A DNA stretch of 64,000 bases from Bullifex porci (GCF_009695635.1 NZ_VUNN01000001.1:186001-250000); one strand, 5' to 3'. Positions 42,294 through 51,878 are shown, counted from the first letter of the stretch. Numbers and translations are program-made. Notes: a model not told the origin generated them from the sequence alone.

Positions 42294-42329
42294 TTGACTA
42301 ATTAGAAATATGTGTTAGTCTAGAATTAA
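42294..42329 (+). promoter_or_regulatory. promoter and putative ROK operator of the transport operon
   Basis: TTGACT (42294-42299), 16 bp, TAGTCT (42316-42321). The operator-like TTAGTCTAGAATTAA (42315-42329) covers the -10 and is the reverse complement of the site before the repressor gene over its first 11 bases. Confidence 0.6.
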
Positions 42330-42343
42330 AGGAGCAAAAGGAG

Positions 42344-43390
42344 ATGAAAAAAGTAGGTTTTGGTATCATCGGATTAGGTGTAATTGCAGAGACCCATTTT
42401 ATTGCAATTGAAAATAATGAAAATTGTGAATTTATCGCTGCATTTGATGCTGTTGAGGGTAAGGCTAAGGCTTTCTGTGAAAGACATGGAAAGGGTAAGG
42501 CCTATGATGATTTAGAGAGCTTCTTATCAGACTCTGAGATTGAAGCAATTACTATTGCAACTCCTTCTGGGTATCATTTAGAGCCAGCACTTGCTGCTAT
42601 TAAGCATAAGAAACATGTAATTATCGAAAAGCCAATGGAAATAACACCAGAAAGAGAAGCTATGATTATAGATGCTGCAAAAAAAGAGGGTGTCTATGTT
42701 ACAGGTGTTTTCCAGTCAAGATTCTATGATGCACCTCAGCTAATTAAAAAGGCAATTGAAGAAAATAGATTTGGCAGATTAACACTTTGTGATGCACAGG
42801 TTAAGTGGTTTAGAAGCCAAGAGTACTATGATTCTGGTGCTTGGAGAGGAACCTGGAAGGTTGATGGTGGTGGTGCGTTGATGAATCAATCAATACATGC
42901 AATCGACTTACTTCAGTGGTTCTGTGGAAAGGCTGAAGAGGTTCAAGCATTTACTGCAACACTTGCTCATGAAAGAATTGAGGTTGAGGATACTGGAGTT
43001 GCTGTAGTTAAGTTTAAAAATGGAGCTCTTGGAGTAATTGAAGGTTCAACAAGTGTTTATCCAGGATTTTTAAAGAAGATTGAAATTTGTGGAACAGAGG
43101 GTTCTGTAGTTCTTGAGGAGGAGTCCTTAAAGGTTTGGAGCTTTAAGAATGAAAGACCTGAGGATGCCCAGATTAGAGAGCGCTTTGAGAATATGACTAA
43201 GGCTGGTGGCGGAGCAAGTGATCCAAAGGCAATTAATACACTTGGTCATGAGAAGCAATTTAATGATTTTGCATCAGCAATTATTGAAAAGAGAGAACCA
43301 GCTGTTAGTGCTGAAAGTGCTAGTGAGGCTGTAAAGATTATCACAGCAATTTATGAAAGCTCTAAGAGTGGTAAGGTCGTTAAGGTTTGA
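42344..43390 (+). CDS. Gfo/Idh/MocA family oxidoreductase
   Basis: A 348-residue NAD(P)-dependent sugar or cyclitol oxidoreductase. The Rossmann start is VGFGIIGLGVIAETHF, followed by ATPSGYHLEPALAAIKHKKHVIIEKPME (catalytic-site Lys in EKP), GTWKVDGGGALMNQSIHAIDLLQWF and a beta-sheet dimer domain. AAAGGAG precedes the ATG. It opens an operon with a TctCBA carrier, an M24-fold protein and an MFS carrier, so the substrate is probably a sugar acid or similar carboxylate, but that is inference. Confidence 0.9.
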   Translation: MKKVGFGIIGLGVIAETHFIAIENNENCEFIAAFDAVEGKAKAFCERHGKGKAYDDLESFLSDSEIEAITIATPSGYHLEPALAAIKHKKHVIIEKPMEITPEREAMIIDAAKKEGVYVTGVFQSRFYDAPQLIKKAIEENRFGRLTLCDAQVKWFRSQEYYDSGAWRGTWKVDGGGALMNQSIHAIDLLQWFCGKAEEVQAFTATLAHERIEVEDTGVAVVKFKNGALGVIEGSTSVYPGFLKKIEICGTEGSVVLEEESLKVWSFKNERPEDAQIRERFENMTKAGGGASDPKAINTLGHEKQFNDFASAIIEKREPAVSAESASEAVKIITAIYESSKSGKVVKV

Positions 43391-43413
43391 AATTATTTAA
43401 AAGGAGATAAATT

Positions 43414-44373
43414 ATGAAAAAAAGTTTATTGGTTCTGCTAATGGCAGCAGTATTGATGTCTGGGCTTTTTGCACAGGGCGCATCAGAAGCAGCTTCTTTC
43501 CCATCAAAGACTGTTGAAGCAACAGTAGGTTGGTCAGCAGGTGGTGGTGGAGACATCGTATTTAGAGCTCTTGCTGATGTATTCCCAAAGTATGCTAATG
43601 GACAGACAATGATTATTAAGAATGTTCCTGGTGCTTCTGGTATTACAGGTGCAGTTGAATTCTTAGATGCTTCTGCTGATGGTTATGCAGTAATGCACTG
43701 GAACAATGCTTCAATGGCTAAGACACACCTTTCAGAGACAGTTATCAAGGGTGCAGACACATTTAAGACAGTTTGTCAGGTTGTTTCATCTTACAACTAC
43801 CTCGTAGTAAGAGAAGATAGCAAGTACCAGTCATTACAGGATTTCCTTGCTGACGTTAAAGCTAATCCAGGTAAGATAACTTGTGGTAACGCTGGTGCAA
43901 ACGGTGGTAACCACTTAGCAGCTCTTATTTTCCAGAAGGAAACTGGTATTGAATTAACACACGTTCCATATTCTGGTGGTGGCCCAGCTATTACAGGTCT
44001 CTTAGCAGGTGAGGTTGATTGTGTTATGGCTAATGCTCCAGAAGGTATTGCTAACGTACAAAATGGTCAGCTCAGAATCTTAGCAGTATTCTCTGAAAAT
44101 AGATATTCAGCATTTCCAGAGGTTCCTACAGGTAAAGAATGTGGTGTTGATTGTGTACTTCCACAGTGGAGAACAGTTGTAGTTCCACAGGAAACTCCAG
44201 ATGAAATCGTTGAAAAGCTCGCTGATATTTTCAAGCAGTGCTGTGAAGATCCTCAGTTTGTTGATGCAATGACATCATTAAGTGTTGAAGTAACTTATAA
44301 GGATTCTAAGGCGGCAACAGCATTTATGAAGAGCGAAGACAAGAGATTCGCTGAGCTCGCTGCAACTCTTTAA
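43414..44373 (+). CDS. TctC-like tripartite tricarboxylate transporter binding protein
   Basis: A 319-residue periplasmic binding protein of the Bug/TctC family. The signal peptide ends MSGLFAQGASEA. The mature part shows VGWSAGGGGDIVFRAL, NVPGASGITGAVEFL, HVPYSGGGPAITGLLAGEVDC and a conserved C-terminal helix. AAAGGAG precedes the ATG. TctC proteins deliver carboxylates to the TctAB membrane unit encoded next. More C-ending codons than the genes around it suggest higher expression. Confidence 0.92.
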   Translation: MKKSLLVLLMAAVLMSGLFAQGASEAASFPSKTVEATVGWSAGGGGDIVFRALADVFPKYANGQTMIIKNVPGASGITGAVEFLDASADGYAVMHWNNASMAKTHLSETVIKGADTFKTVCQVVSSYNYLVVREDSKYQSLQDFLADVKANPGKITCGNAGANGGNHLAALIFQKETGIELTHVPYSGGGPAITGLLAGEVDCVMANAPEGIANVQNGQLRILAVFSENRYSAFPEVPTGKECGVDCVLPQWRTVVVPQETPDEIVEKLADIFKQCCEDPQFVDAMTSLSVEVTYKDSKAATAFMKSEDKRFAELAATL

Positions 44374-44393
44374 GAATTAACTATTAAGTAGTA

Positions 44394-44425
44394 AAGGGGG
44401 AAGGAGGCATCTTTCCCTCTTTTCT
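44394..44425 (+). terminator. possible attenuating hairpin between tctC and tctB
   Basis: AGGGGGAAGG pairs imperfectly with CTTTCCCTCT and is followed by TTTTCTTT. A partial terminator here would give more binding protein than membrane subunits, a common design in binding-protein operons. Confidence 0.45.
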
Positions 44426-44438
44426 TTAGGGGACAACA

Positions 44439-44906
44439 ATGAAGGATACAAAAAAAGCTGCAGATTTTATTATCTCTATTATTTTAATTGCACTCTCAGC
44501 TTTCCTTTATATGACAGCAGATAAGATGCCAGGAGCTACTAAAGGTATTGGTCCAGGTGATTATCCAAAGTTTATTTGTACAATACTATTTATTTTAGGT
44601 GTTATACAGCTAATTAGTGTTGTTGTGTCATGCAAAGGAATTCCATTAATAGCATTTAAAGAGATAAATAGAAAATTTTTACTTCGCGCATTAATTATGG
44701 TAGTAGCAACCTTTGCTTACTATAAATTAATGAAGCCTATTGGGTATCTATTAACTACACCATTCTTCCTATTTGGTTCATTTATGCTTTTTGGTTATAA
44801 GAAAAAGGTAAAGGGTGCAGTTATAGCAATTATTTTTACAGTAGTAGTATATCTACTTTTTACAAAAGTATTTATGATATTCCTTCCACGTGGAATATTA
44901 GGTTAA
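44439..44906 (+). CDS. TctB-like small membrane subunit
   Basis: A 155-residue protein with four hydrophobic helices (about 10-28, 45-62, 78-96 and a final pair from 100), starting KKAADFIISIILIALSAFLYMTADKMPGATKGIGPGDYPKF. The GPGDYP turn between helices one and two is typical of TctB. It lies between tctC and tctA and has no function on its own. Confidence 0.88.
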   Translation: MKDTKKAADFIISIILIALSAFLYMTADKMPGATKGIGPGDYPKFICTILFILGVIQLISVVVSCKGIPLIAFKEINRKFLLRALIMVVATFAYYKLMKPIGYLLTTPFFLFGSFMLFGYKKKVKGAVIAIIFTVVVYLLFTKVFMIFLPRGILG

Positions 44907-44919
44907 TGGAGGCTATGAT

Positions 44920-46413
44920 ATGTTTGCTAATTTAATTGCAGGATTTATTAATGTATTACAGCCTTTTAACTTTTTGATGGCAGTCTTTGGAACTGTTGCT
45001 GGTGTAGTAATTGGAGCTCTACCAGGTTTAAGTGGTTCAACTGGAATTATTTTGTTGCTACCTTTAGTATATAAGATTGATGCTAGTGCAGCTCTATTAT
45101 TACTTTGTGGTCTATTTTGTGGAAGTATGTATGGTGGATCAATTTCCGCAATCCTACTTAACACTCCTGGAACTCCATCAGCTACAGCAACACTCTTAGA
45201 TGGATATCCAATGACTCAAAATGGAGATGCCGGACGAGCACTTGGAATTTCCGCTGTTTCCTCATTTATCGGTGGATTAGTAAGTGCTATATGTCTTGCA
45301 CTTATTGCGCCTCAGCTTGCTAAGGTAGCACTATCTTTTACAAGTCCAGATTTCTTTGCCTTGTCTATCTTTGGTCTTTCAATCATGGCTAGTACAGGTA
45401 AAGATACTGTTAAGGGTTTGATCGCTGGCTTTATTGGTCTTTTAATCTCTACAGTTGGTGTAGACCAAGTAGCTGGTATAGATCGTTTTACATTTGGTAA
45501 TGTAAGGTTAATGAGAGGCTTACAGCTACTCCCAGTATTAATTGGTGTATTTGCATTAAGTGAAGTATTTACAATTGTACAGAAGGGTGGAGAAAGAGAG
45601 GGTGCTGCAGCTAGCCAAAGAGTTGGAAGAGTTATTCCTACTAAAGCAGATTTCTCAGCATTACTTGTTTCTGCTATAGTTGGTGGTCTCATTGGTGTCT
45701 TTATTGGAATTATTCCTGGAACAGGTGGAGCTATTTCCTGTTTCTTAGCATACCAGGTTGCAAAGAAGATATCAAAGAGGGGAGATCAATTTGGAACAGG
45801 TGTTCCAGAGGGTATTGCAGCTCCTGAGGCTTCAAATAATGGTACAACTGGTGGTGCATTAATTCCTATGCTTTGCTTAGGTGTCCCAGGTGATACAGTA
45901 ACTAGTGTTATGCTTGGTGCGCTTACTTTAATTGGTGTTAGACCAGGTCCTCAGATGTTCGTTGAGCCTGAAGGTATTACTATTGTTTATGCAATTCTTG
46001 CAGGTATGATTATAATCCAGTTTATCATGCTATTAACAGGATTAGGGTGTGCTAAGGTTTCTCCAAGTATTTTAAAGATACCTCAGACAGTATTACTACC
46101 AATTATTGCAGCACTATGTATAGTTGGTGCCTTCAGTAATTCAAATAACCTATTTGATGTATTAATTGCTATTTGCTTTGGTATCTTGGGCTTCGGTATG
46201 AAGAAGTTTGGATACCCAGGTGCTCCTTTAGTATTGGGTATTGTACTTGGTCCTATTGCTGAATCAAATCTCAATAGAGCATTGATTCTATCTGAAAATA
46301 GCTGGTCAACATTTGTAACACATCCTATTTCTTGTGTATTCTTAATCTTATCTCTTGTTATAATTGTATTCTCAGTTATAAAGAATATTAAAGATAAGAA
46401 GGAAAGTAGGTAA
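44920..46413 (+). CDS. TctA-like large membrane subunit
   Basis: A 497-residue carrier with about 12 helices. The two signature repeats are GVVIGALPGLSGSTGIILLLPL near the N terminus and GVFIGIIPGTGGAISCFLAYQ in the middle, plus GSMYGGSISAILLNTPGTPSATAT and PEASNNGTTGGALIPMLCLGVPGD. GGAGG precedes the ATG. It moves the ligand of TctC across the inner membrane, driven by an ion gradient. Confidence 0.95.
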   Translation: MFANLIAGFINVLQPFNFLMAVFGTVAGVVIGALPGLSGSTGIILLLPLVYKIDASAALLLLCGLFCGSMYGGSISAILLNTPGTPSATATLLDGYPMTQNGDAGRALGISAVSSFIGGLVSAICLALIAPQLAKVALSFTSPDFFALSIFGLSIMASTGKDTVKGLIAGFIGLLISTVGVDQVAGIDRFTFGNVRLMRGLQLLPVLIGVFALSEVFTIVQKGGEREGAAASQRVGRVIPTKADFSALLVSAIVGGLIGVFIGIIPGTGGAISCFLAYQVAKKISKRGDQFGTGVPEGIAAPEASNNGTTGGALIPMLCLGVPGDTVTSVMLGALTLIGVRPGPQMFVEPEGITIVYAILAGMIIIQFIMLLTGLGCAKVSPSILKIPQTVLLPIIAALCIVGAFSNSNNLFDVLIAICFGILGFGMKKFGYPGAPLVLGIVLGPIAESNLNRALILSENSWSTFVTHPISCVFLILSLVIIVFSVIKNIKDKKESR

Positions 46414-46422
46414 GGAGGGAAA

Positions 46423-47511
46423 ATGAATAACGAATTAAGAATTAAGCTTGAAAGAGTGAGAGCTCTTATGAAAAATGAAGCTCTCGATGGAATTTATATT
46501 AAGGGCCAGGATAACTTTGCATGGCTTACCTGTGGTGGTAGAAACTATGTAGGTATGGGTGCTGTTGGTAACTGTGGACTCTTAGTTACATCTGATAGCT
46601 TATATGCTATTACTAATAATATTGAAGCTCCAAGAATGATTAATGAAGAAAAGCTTGAGGAGCTTGGCTTTAAGGTTCTCTTTGGTCTTTGGCATGATAA
46701 TAGCTTTGAAAAGAGAACACTAGATGAGCTAGTTCCTTCTAAAAAGCTTGGCTTAGATACTTCTGGTGATATTTCAAAGAAGCTACAGCTTTTAAGATTT
46801 TCTCTAACAGCTGAAGAGGTTGAGCGCTACCAAGAAATTGGTAAGGATGCATCAATTTGCATGGAAGAATCTGCTATGGAAATTAAGGTTGGTATGAGCG
46901 AATATGAGATAGCAGGAATAATAATGGGTAAAATGGAAGCTAAGGGGCTTGAAATATTATCATGTATGGTTGCTGCAGATGAGAGAATTAGCTTATATCG
47001 TCACGCTCTCCCAACAAGCAAGAAGGTTGAAAGAAGAGTTCAAATTGGAGGAAACTTCAGAAGAAATGGTCTTGTAATATGTCTTACTAGATATGTATGG
47101 TTCTATGAGCCAACAGAGAAAGAGAAGAAGCAATATTATGATAACCAAGTAATTGACTGCACATATATGGCTGCATCTCGTCCTGGTGAAAGTTTTGTAA
47201 GTGCTCTTGAAAAGGGTAAGGCTAAATATACCGAACTTGGATATGATGGTGAGTTTGATAAGCACCACCAGGGTGGTCCTATTGGTTATCAGGGTAGAGA
47301 TTATCGCGTTGGCTTTGATACTCCAGGCTTAATCGCTGAAAACCAAGCCTTCTGCTGGAACCCTTCAATAACAGGAACTAAGAGTGAAGATACAGTTATA
47401 GCTGCTAAGGATAAGATTATCCCTGTTACTAGACCTGTACTATTTCCAAAAACTACGATAAAGGTTGGTGACTTTACCTTCATACGTCCTGGAATTCTTG
47501 TTAGAAAATAA
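46423..47511 (+). CDS. M24 (creatinase/aminopeptidase P) fold protein lacking metal Asp residues
   Basis: A 362-residue two-domain protein: a creatinase-type N-terminal domain (to about 130) and a pita-bread C-terminal domain. At the place where metalloenzymes have ID.GA...G..SD.TR, this protein reads IGGNFRRNGLVICLTR (208-223), so both metal-binding Asp are Gly209 and Cys220. HHQGG (281-285) and KSEDT (320-324) sit where the His and Glu ligands are expected. It may therefore be a metal-independent hydrolase such as creatinase, or a lyase, rather than a peptidase. GGAGG precedes the ATG, nine bases after tctA. Confidence 0.8.
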   Translation: MNNELRIKLERVRALMKNEALDGIYIKGQDNFAWLTCGGRNYVGMGAVGNCGLLVTSDSLYAITNNIEAPRMINEEKLEELGFKVLFGLWHDNSFEKRTLDELVPSKKLGLDTSGDISKKLQLLRFSLTAEEVERYQEIGKDASICMEESAMEIKVGMSEYEIAGIIMGKMEAKGLEILSCMVAADERISLYRHALPTSKKVERRVQIGGNFRRNGLVICLTRYVWFYEPTEKEKKQYYDNQVIDCTYMAASRPGESFVSALEKGKAKYTELGYDGEFDKHHQGGPIGYQGRDYRVGFDTPGLIAENQAFCWNPSITGTKSEDTVIAAKDKIIPVTRPVLFPKTTIKVGDFTFIRPGILVRK

Positions 47512-47522
47512 AATATATTTAT

Positions 47523-47540
47523 CCTGCCTGAAAGGGCAGG
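47523..47540 (+). terminator. hairpin after the M24 gene
   Basis: CCTGCC/GGCAGG with a six-base loop, followed by ATTATTAT rather than a pure T run; a weak or partial terminator. Confidence 0.5.
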
Positions 47541-47555
47541 ATTATTATAGAGAGA

Positions 47556-48716
47556 ATGATAATGGATAAAAAGAAATCAAGAGATTTATTATGTGTTGCA
47601 ATGGTATTCTTTTGGGCAAGTGAGTATTGTCATGCCCCTTATTTTGCTCCATATCTAGATAGCTTGGGTTTTTCAGCTACTTTGATTGGTTTCATGACTG
47701 GTGTTTATGGGTTTACCCAAATATTTGCTCGTATTCCAATTGGTATGATTACAGATGCATTCTCCTGCTATAAAAAAACTATTTTATTTGGCGCTCTTTC
47801 AACAACTCTATCATCATTCTTTTTAATGTTTGCAACCTCCTTTGTGACAATTATTATTTGTCGTGTATTAGCAGGCTTAGCGGCATCAACATGGTTAGCC
47901 TTTAGTGTTTTATACAACGCTTACTATAAGGATGATGAGAGTGTTAGAGCTATGACTAATGTTAATGCTTTCTCAAATGGAGGAAAGCTATTAGCATTTT
48001 TTTTAGGAATATTAACAGCATCATTCTGGGGATATAAAATACCTCTACTTTGTTCCTTCCTAACAGGTGTTGTTTCTGTAATTGCTGTAATCTTCTTAGA
48101 GCCTATAAAGATTAATAGAGAGAGATTTAGCTTTAAGCATGCTTTTGAGGTTATTAGAAATCCACAAGTAATTCTATCATCAGCTTTAGCTATAATGATG
48201 CAGTTCTATATGCAGGGAACTGTATTTGCATTTACTAGCTCAAGAGCAAAAATGCTTGGTGCTTCATCATTTTTAATTGGTGTTATTTCACTTTCCTTTA
48301 CCTTAATACAGGTAATTGTAGCTCCATATGTTGGTAAGAAGCTTCTTGTTAAAAATGAGAAGGGGAAATCACTATTTATTGGATTTTCTCTTTTAGCTTT
48401 TGCTGCAATTATTATTGGCTTTGTAAAGAGTCCTATAGTTTATATAGCAGCAAATATCCTAGCTGGCTTTGGCAATATAATTATTAATGGTCTATTAATG
48501 GCAATGGTTGTTAGCTGTGTAAGTGAAGAAAAGAGATCAACAGCGATGGGAGCATACCAAGCTATTTATGGAATTGGAATGAGTCTTGGACCTGTTGTAA
48601 TTGGTAAGCTTGTATCAGCCTATAGCTTTGAGAGTGCATACTTTATTGCATTTATATTAATGGCAATAACAGCAATAGCTGCATGGCCATTAACTAGAAG
48701 AATTGGAGTTAGGTAA
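47556..48716 (+). CDS. major facilitator superfamily transporter
   Basis: A 386-residue protein with about 12 helices. GFMTGVYGFTQIFARIPIGMITDAF contains the loop 2-3 segment of the superfamily, and the second half starts with NPQVILSSALAIMMQFYM. It follows the M24 gene after a weak hairpin. TATTAT ends seven bases before the ATG, so it could have its own promoter. Its 3' end overlaps the amidohydrolase gene by 27 bases on the other strand. Sugar or drug specificity cannot be inferred. Confidence 0.88.
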   Translation: MIMDKKKSRDLLCVAMVFFWASEYCHAPYFAPYLDSLGFSATLIGFMTGVYGFTQIFARIPIGMITDAFSCYKKTILFGALSTTLSSFFLMFATSFVTIIICRVLAGLAASTWLAFSVLYNAYYKDDESVRAMTNVNAFSNGGKLLAFFLGILTASFWGYKIPLLCSFLTGVVSVIAVIFLEPIKINRERFSFKHAFEVIRNPQVILSSALAIMMQFYMQGTVFAFTSSRAKMLGASSFLIGVISLSFTLIQVIVAPYVGKKLLVKNEKGKSLFIGFSLLAFAAIIIGFVKSPIVYIAANILAGFGNIIINGLLMAMVVSCVSEEKRSTAMGAYQAIYGIGMSLGPVVIGKLVSAYSFESAYFIAFILMAITAIAAWPLTRRIGVR

Positions 48717-50018
48717 TCTTTTTGTAAAGAATGATAGCATTCCTTTCTTTTTGACCTCTTCTTTTTCCTTTAGTCCTAAAAAGCTCATTGGATTTGTTGA
48801 TACTATTTTATGTACAAATTCATCTGAAAGAGGAGAGGAATCAAATATGTAGTAATAATTTAAGTAGCTCTCTACTCTTAATAGGTTAACAGAAAAGTCA
48901 GAGCCAAAGAGAATTCTATCTTCAATTTTTTTTCTTTTTTCTAAACTTATACTATCTAAATAGTTAAGAAATTGGATATAGAACTCCTTATAGCAGCCTG
49001 TGAATGAGATGTCACTATAGACATTATCATATTCATTAATCATATCCATAAGAGTATAGAACCACTCTCCCTGAGGAAGTCTCTTAATTCTTGAGTGAAC
49101 ATTTTCAATTATATTTGATCCACTATTTACTGCATATTGTCTACCGACATGTGCAAAATCAATAATTAGCTTTGGATAGTTTTCTAATACAGTTTTCCAC
49201 GATGCTGGATCTGTAAATTTCCAAGCTTCAAGAGGATTAATCCCTTTAAAGCCTTGATCATCACAATGAGTAATAATAGGGACTCTATTTTTCTCACAAA
49301 ATGAGTATAGATATCTAACCTTCTTAAGCTCATTACTATCCTGTGGCCATGGATCAAAGCCTAGTGGTGGATATAGCTTTACTCCAAAGAAAACTCTTTC
49401 ACTATCATTTAATTTATGTCTTGGATGCATAGTGTGAGTTATATCTACAAACCTTGATAGGTGGTTTACTAAAAACTCATATGAATGTGCAATTGGATTT
49501 ATTCCTATAAATGGATAAAACTCAAATAATGAATTTTCATCCTCATAGTACTTATTAATTGCACTTATCGTGTCGAGTGCGTATGGTGTAATTTTATCAA
49601 AGGCTGGGAATGAGTAATATAATTTATCGATATTACTTTGTGTTTGAGAGAAATCCATTAATAGCGGAGATAGGATTATTGTGTCATAAGCTTGAGAGCG
49701 GAAATATAGCTTTGAGTCTCTAATATATGGCACCGAAGGATACTCTCCTTTATTATTGCTTTTTCTATACTTTCCTTTTAAATCATCCTCCATCATATGA
49801 AAGGTCTCATCGATAGGACGAGAGAAAGCTGTAAGAGTATTCTCAATTTGTGAAAATAGCTGTCCCTTTAATATTCCATTTAAGGTTAAGATATAATCCT
49901 TTGTAATATTACCTTGTAATAAAGAAGCTGGAGAGCTATCGAGGGATGATAAAAAAGCTGCAAGATTTGGCTCTTTAAAGGTCATTACATGAAAATGGAT
50001 ATCAAAAAATGGATTCAT
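48690..50018 (-). CDS. metal-dependent amidohydrolase (amidohydrolase_2 type)
   Basis: A 442-residue TIM-barrel hydrolase, started at 50018 so that the protein begins MNPFFDIHFHVMTF with the first metal motif HFH. The other ligands follow in order: VKLYPPLGF (Lys), VPIITHCDDQGF (His), IIDFAHVGRQ (His) and RILFGSDFSVN (Asp). The frame stays open further upstream but would run through the glnS terminator. An extended -10-like TGT TATTTT ends six bases before the ATG. Substrate unknown; it lies beside the carboxylate-type transport cluster but on the other strand. Confidence 0.82.
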   Translation of the reverse strand: MNPFFDIHFHVMTFKEPNLAAFLSSLDSSPASLLQGNITKDYILTLNGILKGQLFSQIENTLTAFSRPIDETFHMMEDDLKGKYRKSNNKGEYPSVPYIRDSKLYFRSQAYDTIILSPLLMDFSQTQSNIDKLYYSFPAFDKITPYALDTISAINKYYEDENSLFEFYPFIGINPIAHSYEFLVNHLSRFVDITHTMHPRHKLNDSERVFFGVKLYPPLGFDPWPQDSNELKKVRYLYSFCEKNRVPIITHCDDQGFKGINPLEAWKFTDPASWKTVLENYPKLIIDFAHVGRQYAVNSGSNIIENVHSRIKRLPQGEWFYTLMDMINEYDNVYSDISFTGCYKEFYIQFLNYLDSISLEKRKKIEDRILFGSDFSVNLLRVESYLNYYYIFDSSPLSDEFVHKIVSTNPMSFLGLKEKEEVKKKGMLSFFTKRLPNSNSSS

Positions 50019-50061
50019 ATTATTAAAATAACAAAATAGAGTTTTTTTTAAAAGAAAAAAA

Positions 50062-50082
50062 TTGGGAGTCAGCGACTCCCAA
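50062..50082 (-). terminator. terminator of glnS
   Basis: Perfect nine-base stem TTGGGAGTC/GACTCCCAA, three-base loop, followed on the minus strand by six T. Confidence 0.92.
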
Positions 50083-50085
50083 ATA

Positions 50086-51789
50086 TTACTTAATTCCCAT
50101 CTTAGCCTTTTGCTTAGCCCAGCTATCTTTAAGTGTACAGGTTCTATTGAATACCATTTTACCTGGCTTACTATCCTTAGAATCAACACAGTAATAGCCA
50201 TTTCTAATGAATTGGAAGTAGGAACCAACCTTCGCGTTCTCAGCTTCCTTCTCAATATAAGCCTTTGGAATTACAACTAGAGAATCTGGATTAAGGTCAT
50301 CAAGGTAGTTACCTGTTTCAGCACCTGGGCACTCACTCTTGAATAGCTTATCATATTGTCTTACTTCAGCAACTGTACAGATATCACGGCATACCCAGTG
50401 GCTAGTACCCTTAACCTTTCTCTTATCAGGAGTATCTCCACCACGGCTTTCAGGATCATAGGTACAATGTACCTTGATTACATTACCGTTTTCATCCTTC
50501 TCGATGCTCTGTGCAGTGATGTAATAAGCGTACTTTAATCTAATTTCATTACCTGGATATAATCTATGATAGCCCTTTACAGGAACCTCCATAAAATCCT
50601 CTCTTTCGATATAGAGGTGCTTAGAGAATGCAATTTCATGAGTACCACTATTAGGATCCTCAACATTGTTTTCAGCTGTAAAGTATTCAACCTTTCCATC
50701 TGGGTAGTTATCGATTTCGATCTCAAGAGGATCAAGAACAGCCATTAAGCGTTCTGCTCTCTTATTTAAATCCTCTCTAACACAGAATTCCATTAGTGAG
50801 TAATCAACAACACCCTCAACCTTAGCAACACCAACTCTTGCGACAAAATCCTTCATAGACTCTGGTGAATAGCCTCTTCTTCTAACACCACTAATGGTAG
50901 GCATTCTTGGGTCATCCCAGCCAGTTACAAAGTTATTGTTTACAAGGTATAAGAGCTTACGCTTACTCATTAAGAGGTAGTTAATGTTAAGTCTTGCAAA
51001 CTCATATTGATGAGGTGTGTGCTCAATACCATCGATTGAGGTTGCCCAATCATATGCAGGGCGGTGGTCCTCAAACTCAAGTGTACAAATTGAATGTGTA
51101 ATATTTTCAATTGCATCAGAAATAGGGTGAGTAAAGTCATACATTGGGTAAATGCACCACTTATCACCTGTTCTTGGGTGAGTTGCGTACTTTATTCTAT
51201 AAAGAGCAGGGTCTCTCATATTGATATTTGGACTAGCCATATCAATCTTTGCTCTAAGAGTATAAGCACCCTCAGGGTACTTTCCTTCCTTCATCTCCAT
51301 AAAGAGTCTAAGGTTCTCTTCGATTGGTCTATCTCTATCTGGAGAGTTCTTACCAGGCTCTGTGAGAGTTCCTCTATACTCCTTCATCTCCTCAGCTGAG
51401 AGAGAGTCAACATATGCCTTTCCTTCCTTAATCAATCTAACTGCAATTTCAAATAGCTGATCATAGTAGTCAGAAGCATAGTACTCATGTTTACCCCAGT
51501 CAAAGCCAAGCCAATGGATATCCTCTTTAATAGAGTTAATGTACTCCATATCCTCCTTAGCTGGGTTTGTATCATCGAGTCTTAGGTGACATCTACCATG
51601 GTATTTTTCAGCAAGACCAAAGTTAAGACATATACTCTTAATATGTCCAATGTGTAAGTAGCCATTTGGTTCTGGTGGAAAACGTGTAACGACTGTGTCA
51701 TTAGGTAGACGGTGGTTTGCTAAATCATCCTCAATTATCTTTTCGATAAAGTTTAATGGACGATCCTCTGTAGTTTTAATTTCTTCCAT
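50086..51789 (-). CDS. glnS: glutaminyl-tRNA synthetase
   Basis: A 567-residue class I synthetase. The HIGH motif is in RFPPEPNGYLHIGHIKS, and DDTNPAKEDMEYI and LLMSKRKLLYLV (KMSKS equivalent) follow. CTLEFEDHRPAYDW and the C-terminal beta-barrel anticodon-binding domains (DFMEVPVKGYHRLYPGNEIRLKYAY) make it GlnRS rather than GluRS. Several spirochaetes instead use the GatCAB transamidation route, so this gene may be an acquired one; I cannot test that here. GAAGG precedes the ATG. Confidence 0.95.
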   Translation of the reverse strand: MEEIKTTEDRPLNFIEKIIEDDLANHRLPNDTVVTRFPPEPNGYLHIGHIKSICLNFGLAEKYHGRCHLRLDDTNPAKEDMEYINSIKEDIHWLGFDWGKHEYYASDYYDQLFEIAVRLIKEGKAYVDSLSAEEMKEYRGTLTEPGKNSPDRDRPIEENLRLFMEMKEGKYPEGAYTLRAKIDMASPNINMRDPALYRIKYATHPRTGDKWCIYPMYDFTHPISDAIENITHSICTLEFEDHRPAYDWATSIDGIEHTPHQYEFARLNINYLLMSKRKLLYLVNNNFVTGWDDPRMPTISGVRRRGYSPESMKDFVARVGVAKVEGVVDYSLMEFCVREDLNKRAERLMAVLDPLEIEIDNYPDGKVEYFTAENNVEDPNSGTHEIAFSKHLYIEREDFMEVPVKGYHRLYPGNEIRLKYAYYITAQSIEKDENGNVIKVHCTYDPESRGGDTPDKRKVKGTSHWVCRDICTVAEVRQYDKLFKSECPGAETGNYLDDLNPDSLVVIPKAYIEKEAENAKVGSYFQFIRNGYYCVDSKDSKPGKMVFNRTCTLKDSWAKQKAKMGIK

Positions 51790-51878
51790 ATTAACCTTCC
51801 TTGCCCTTTCAAAGGGGCCCTTGGGTGAATTTATTTATTGAAGCATTGTAACAGAATAAAAAAAGTATGTGAACAAAT

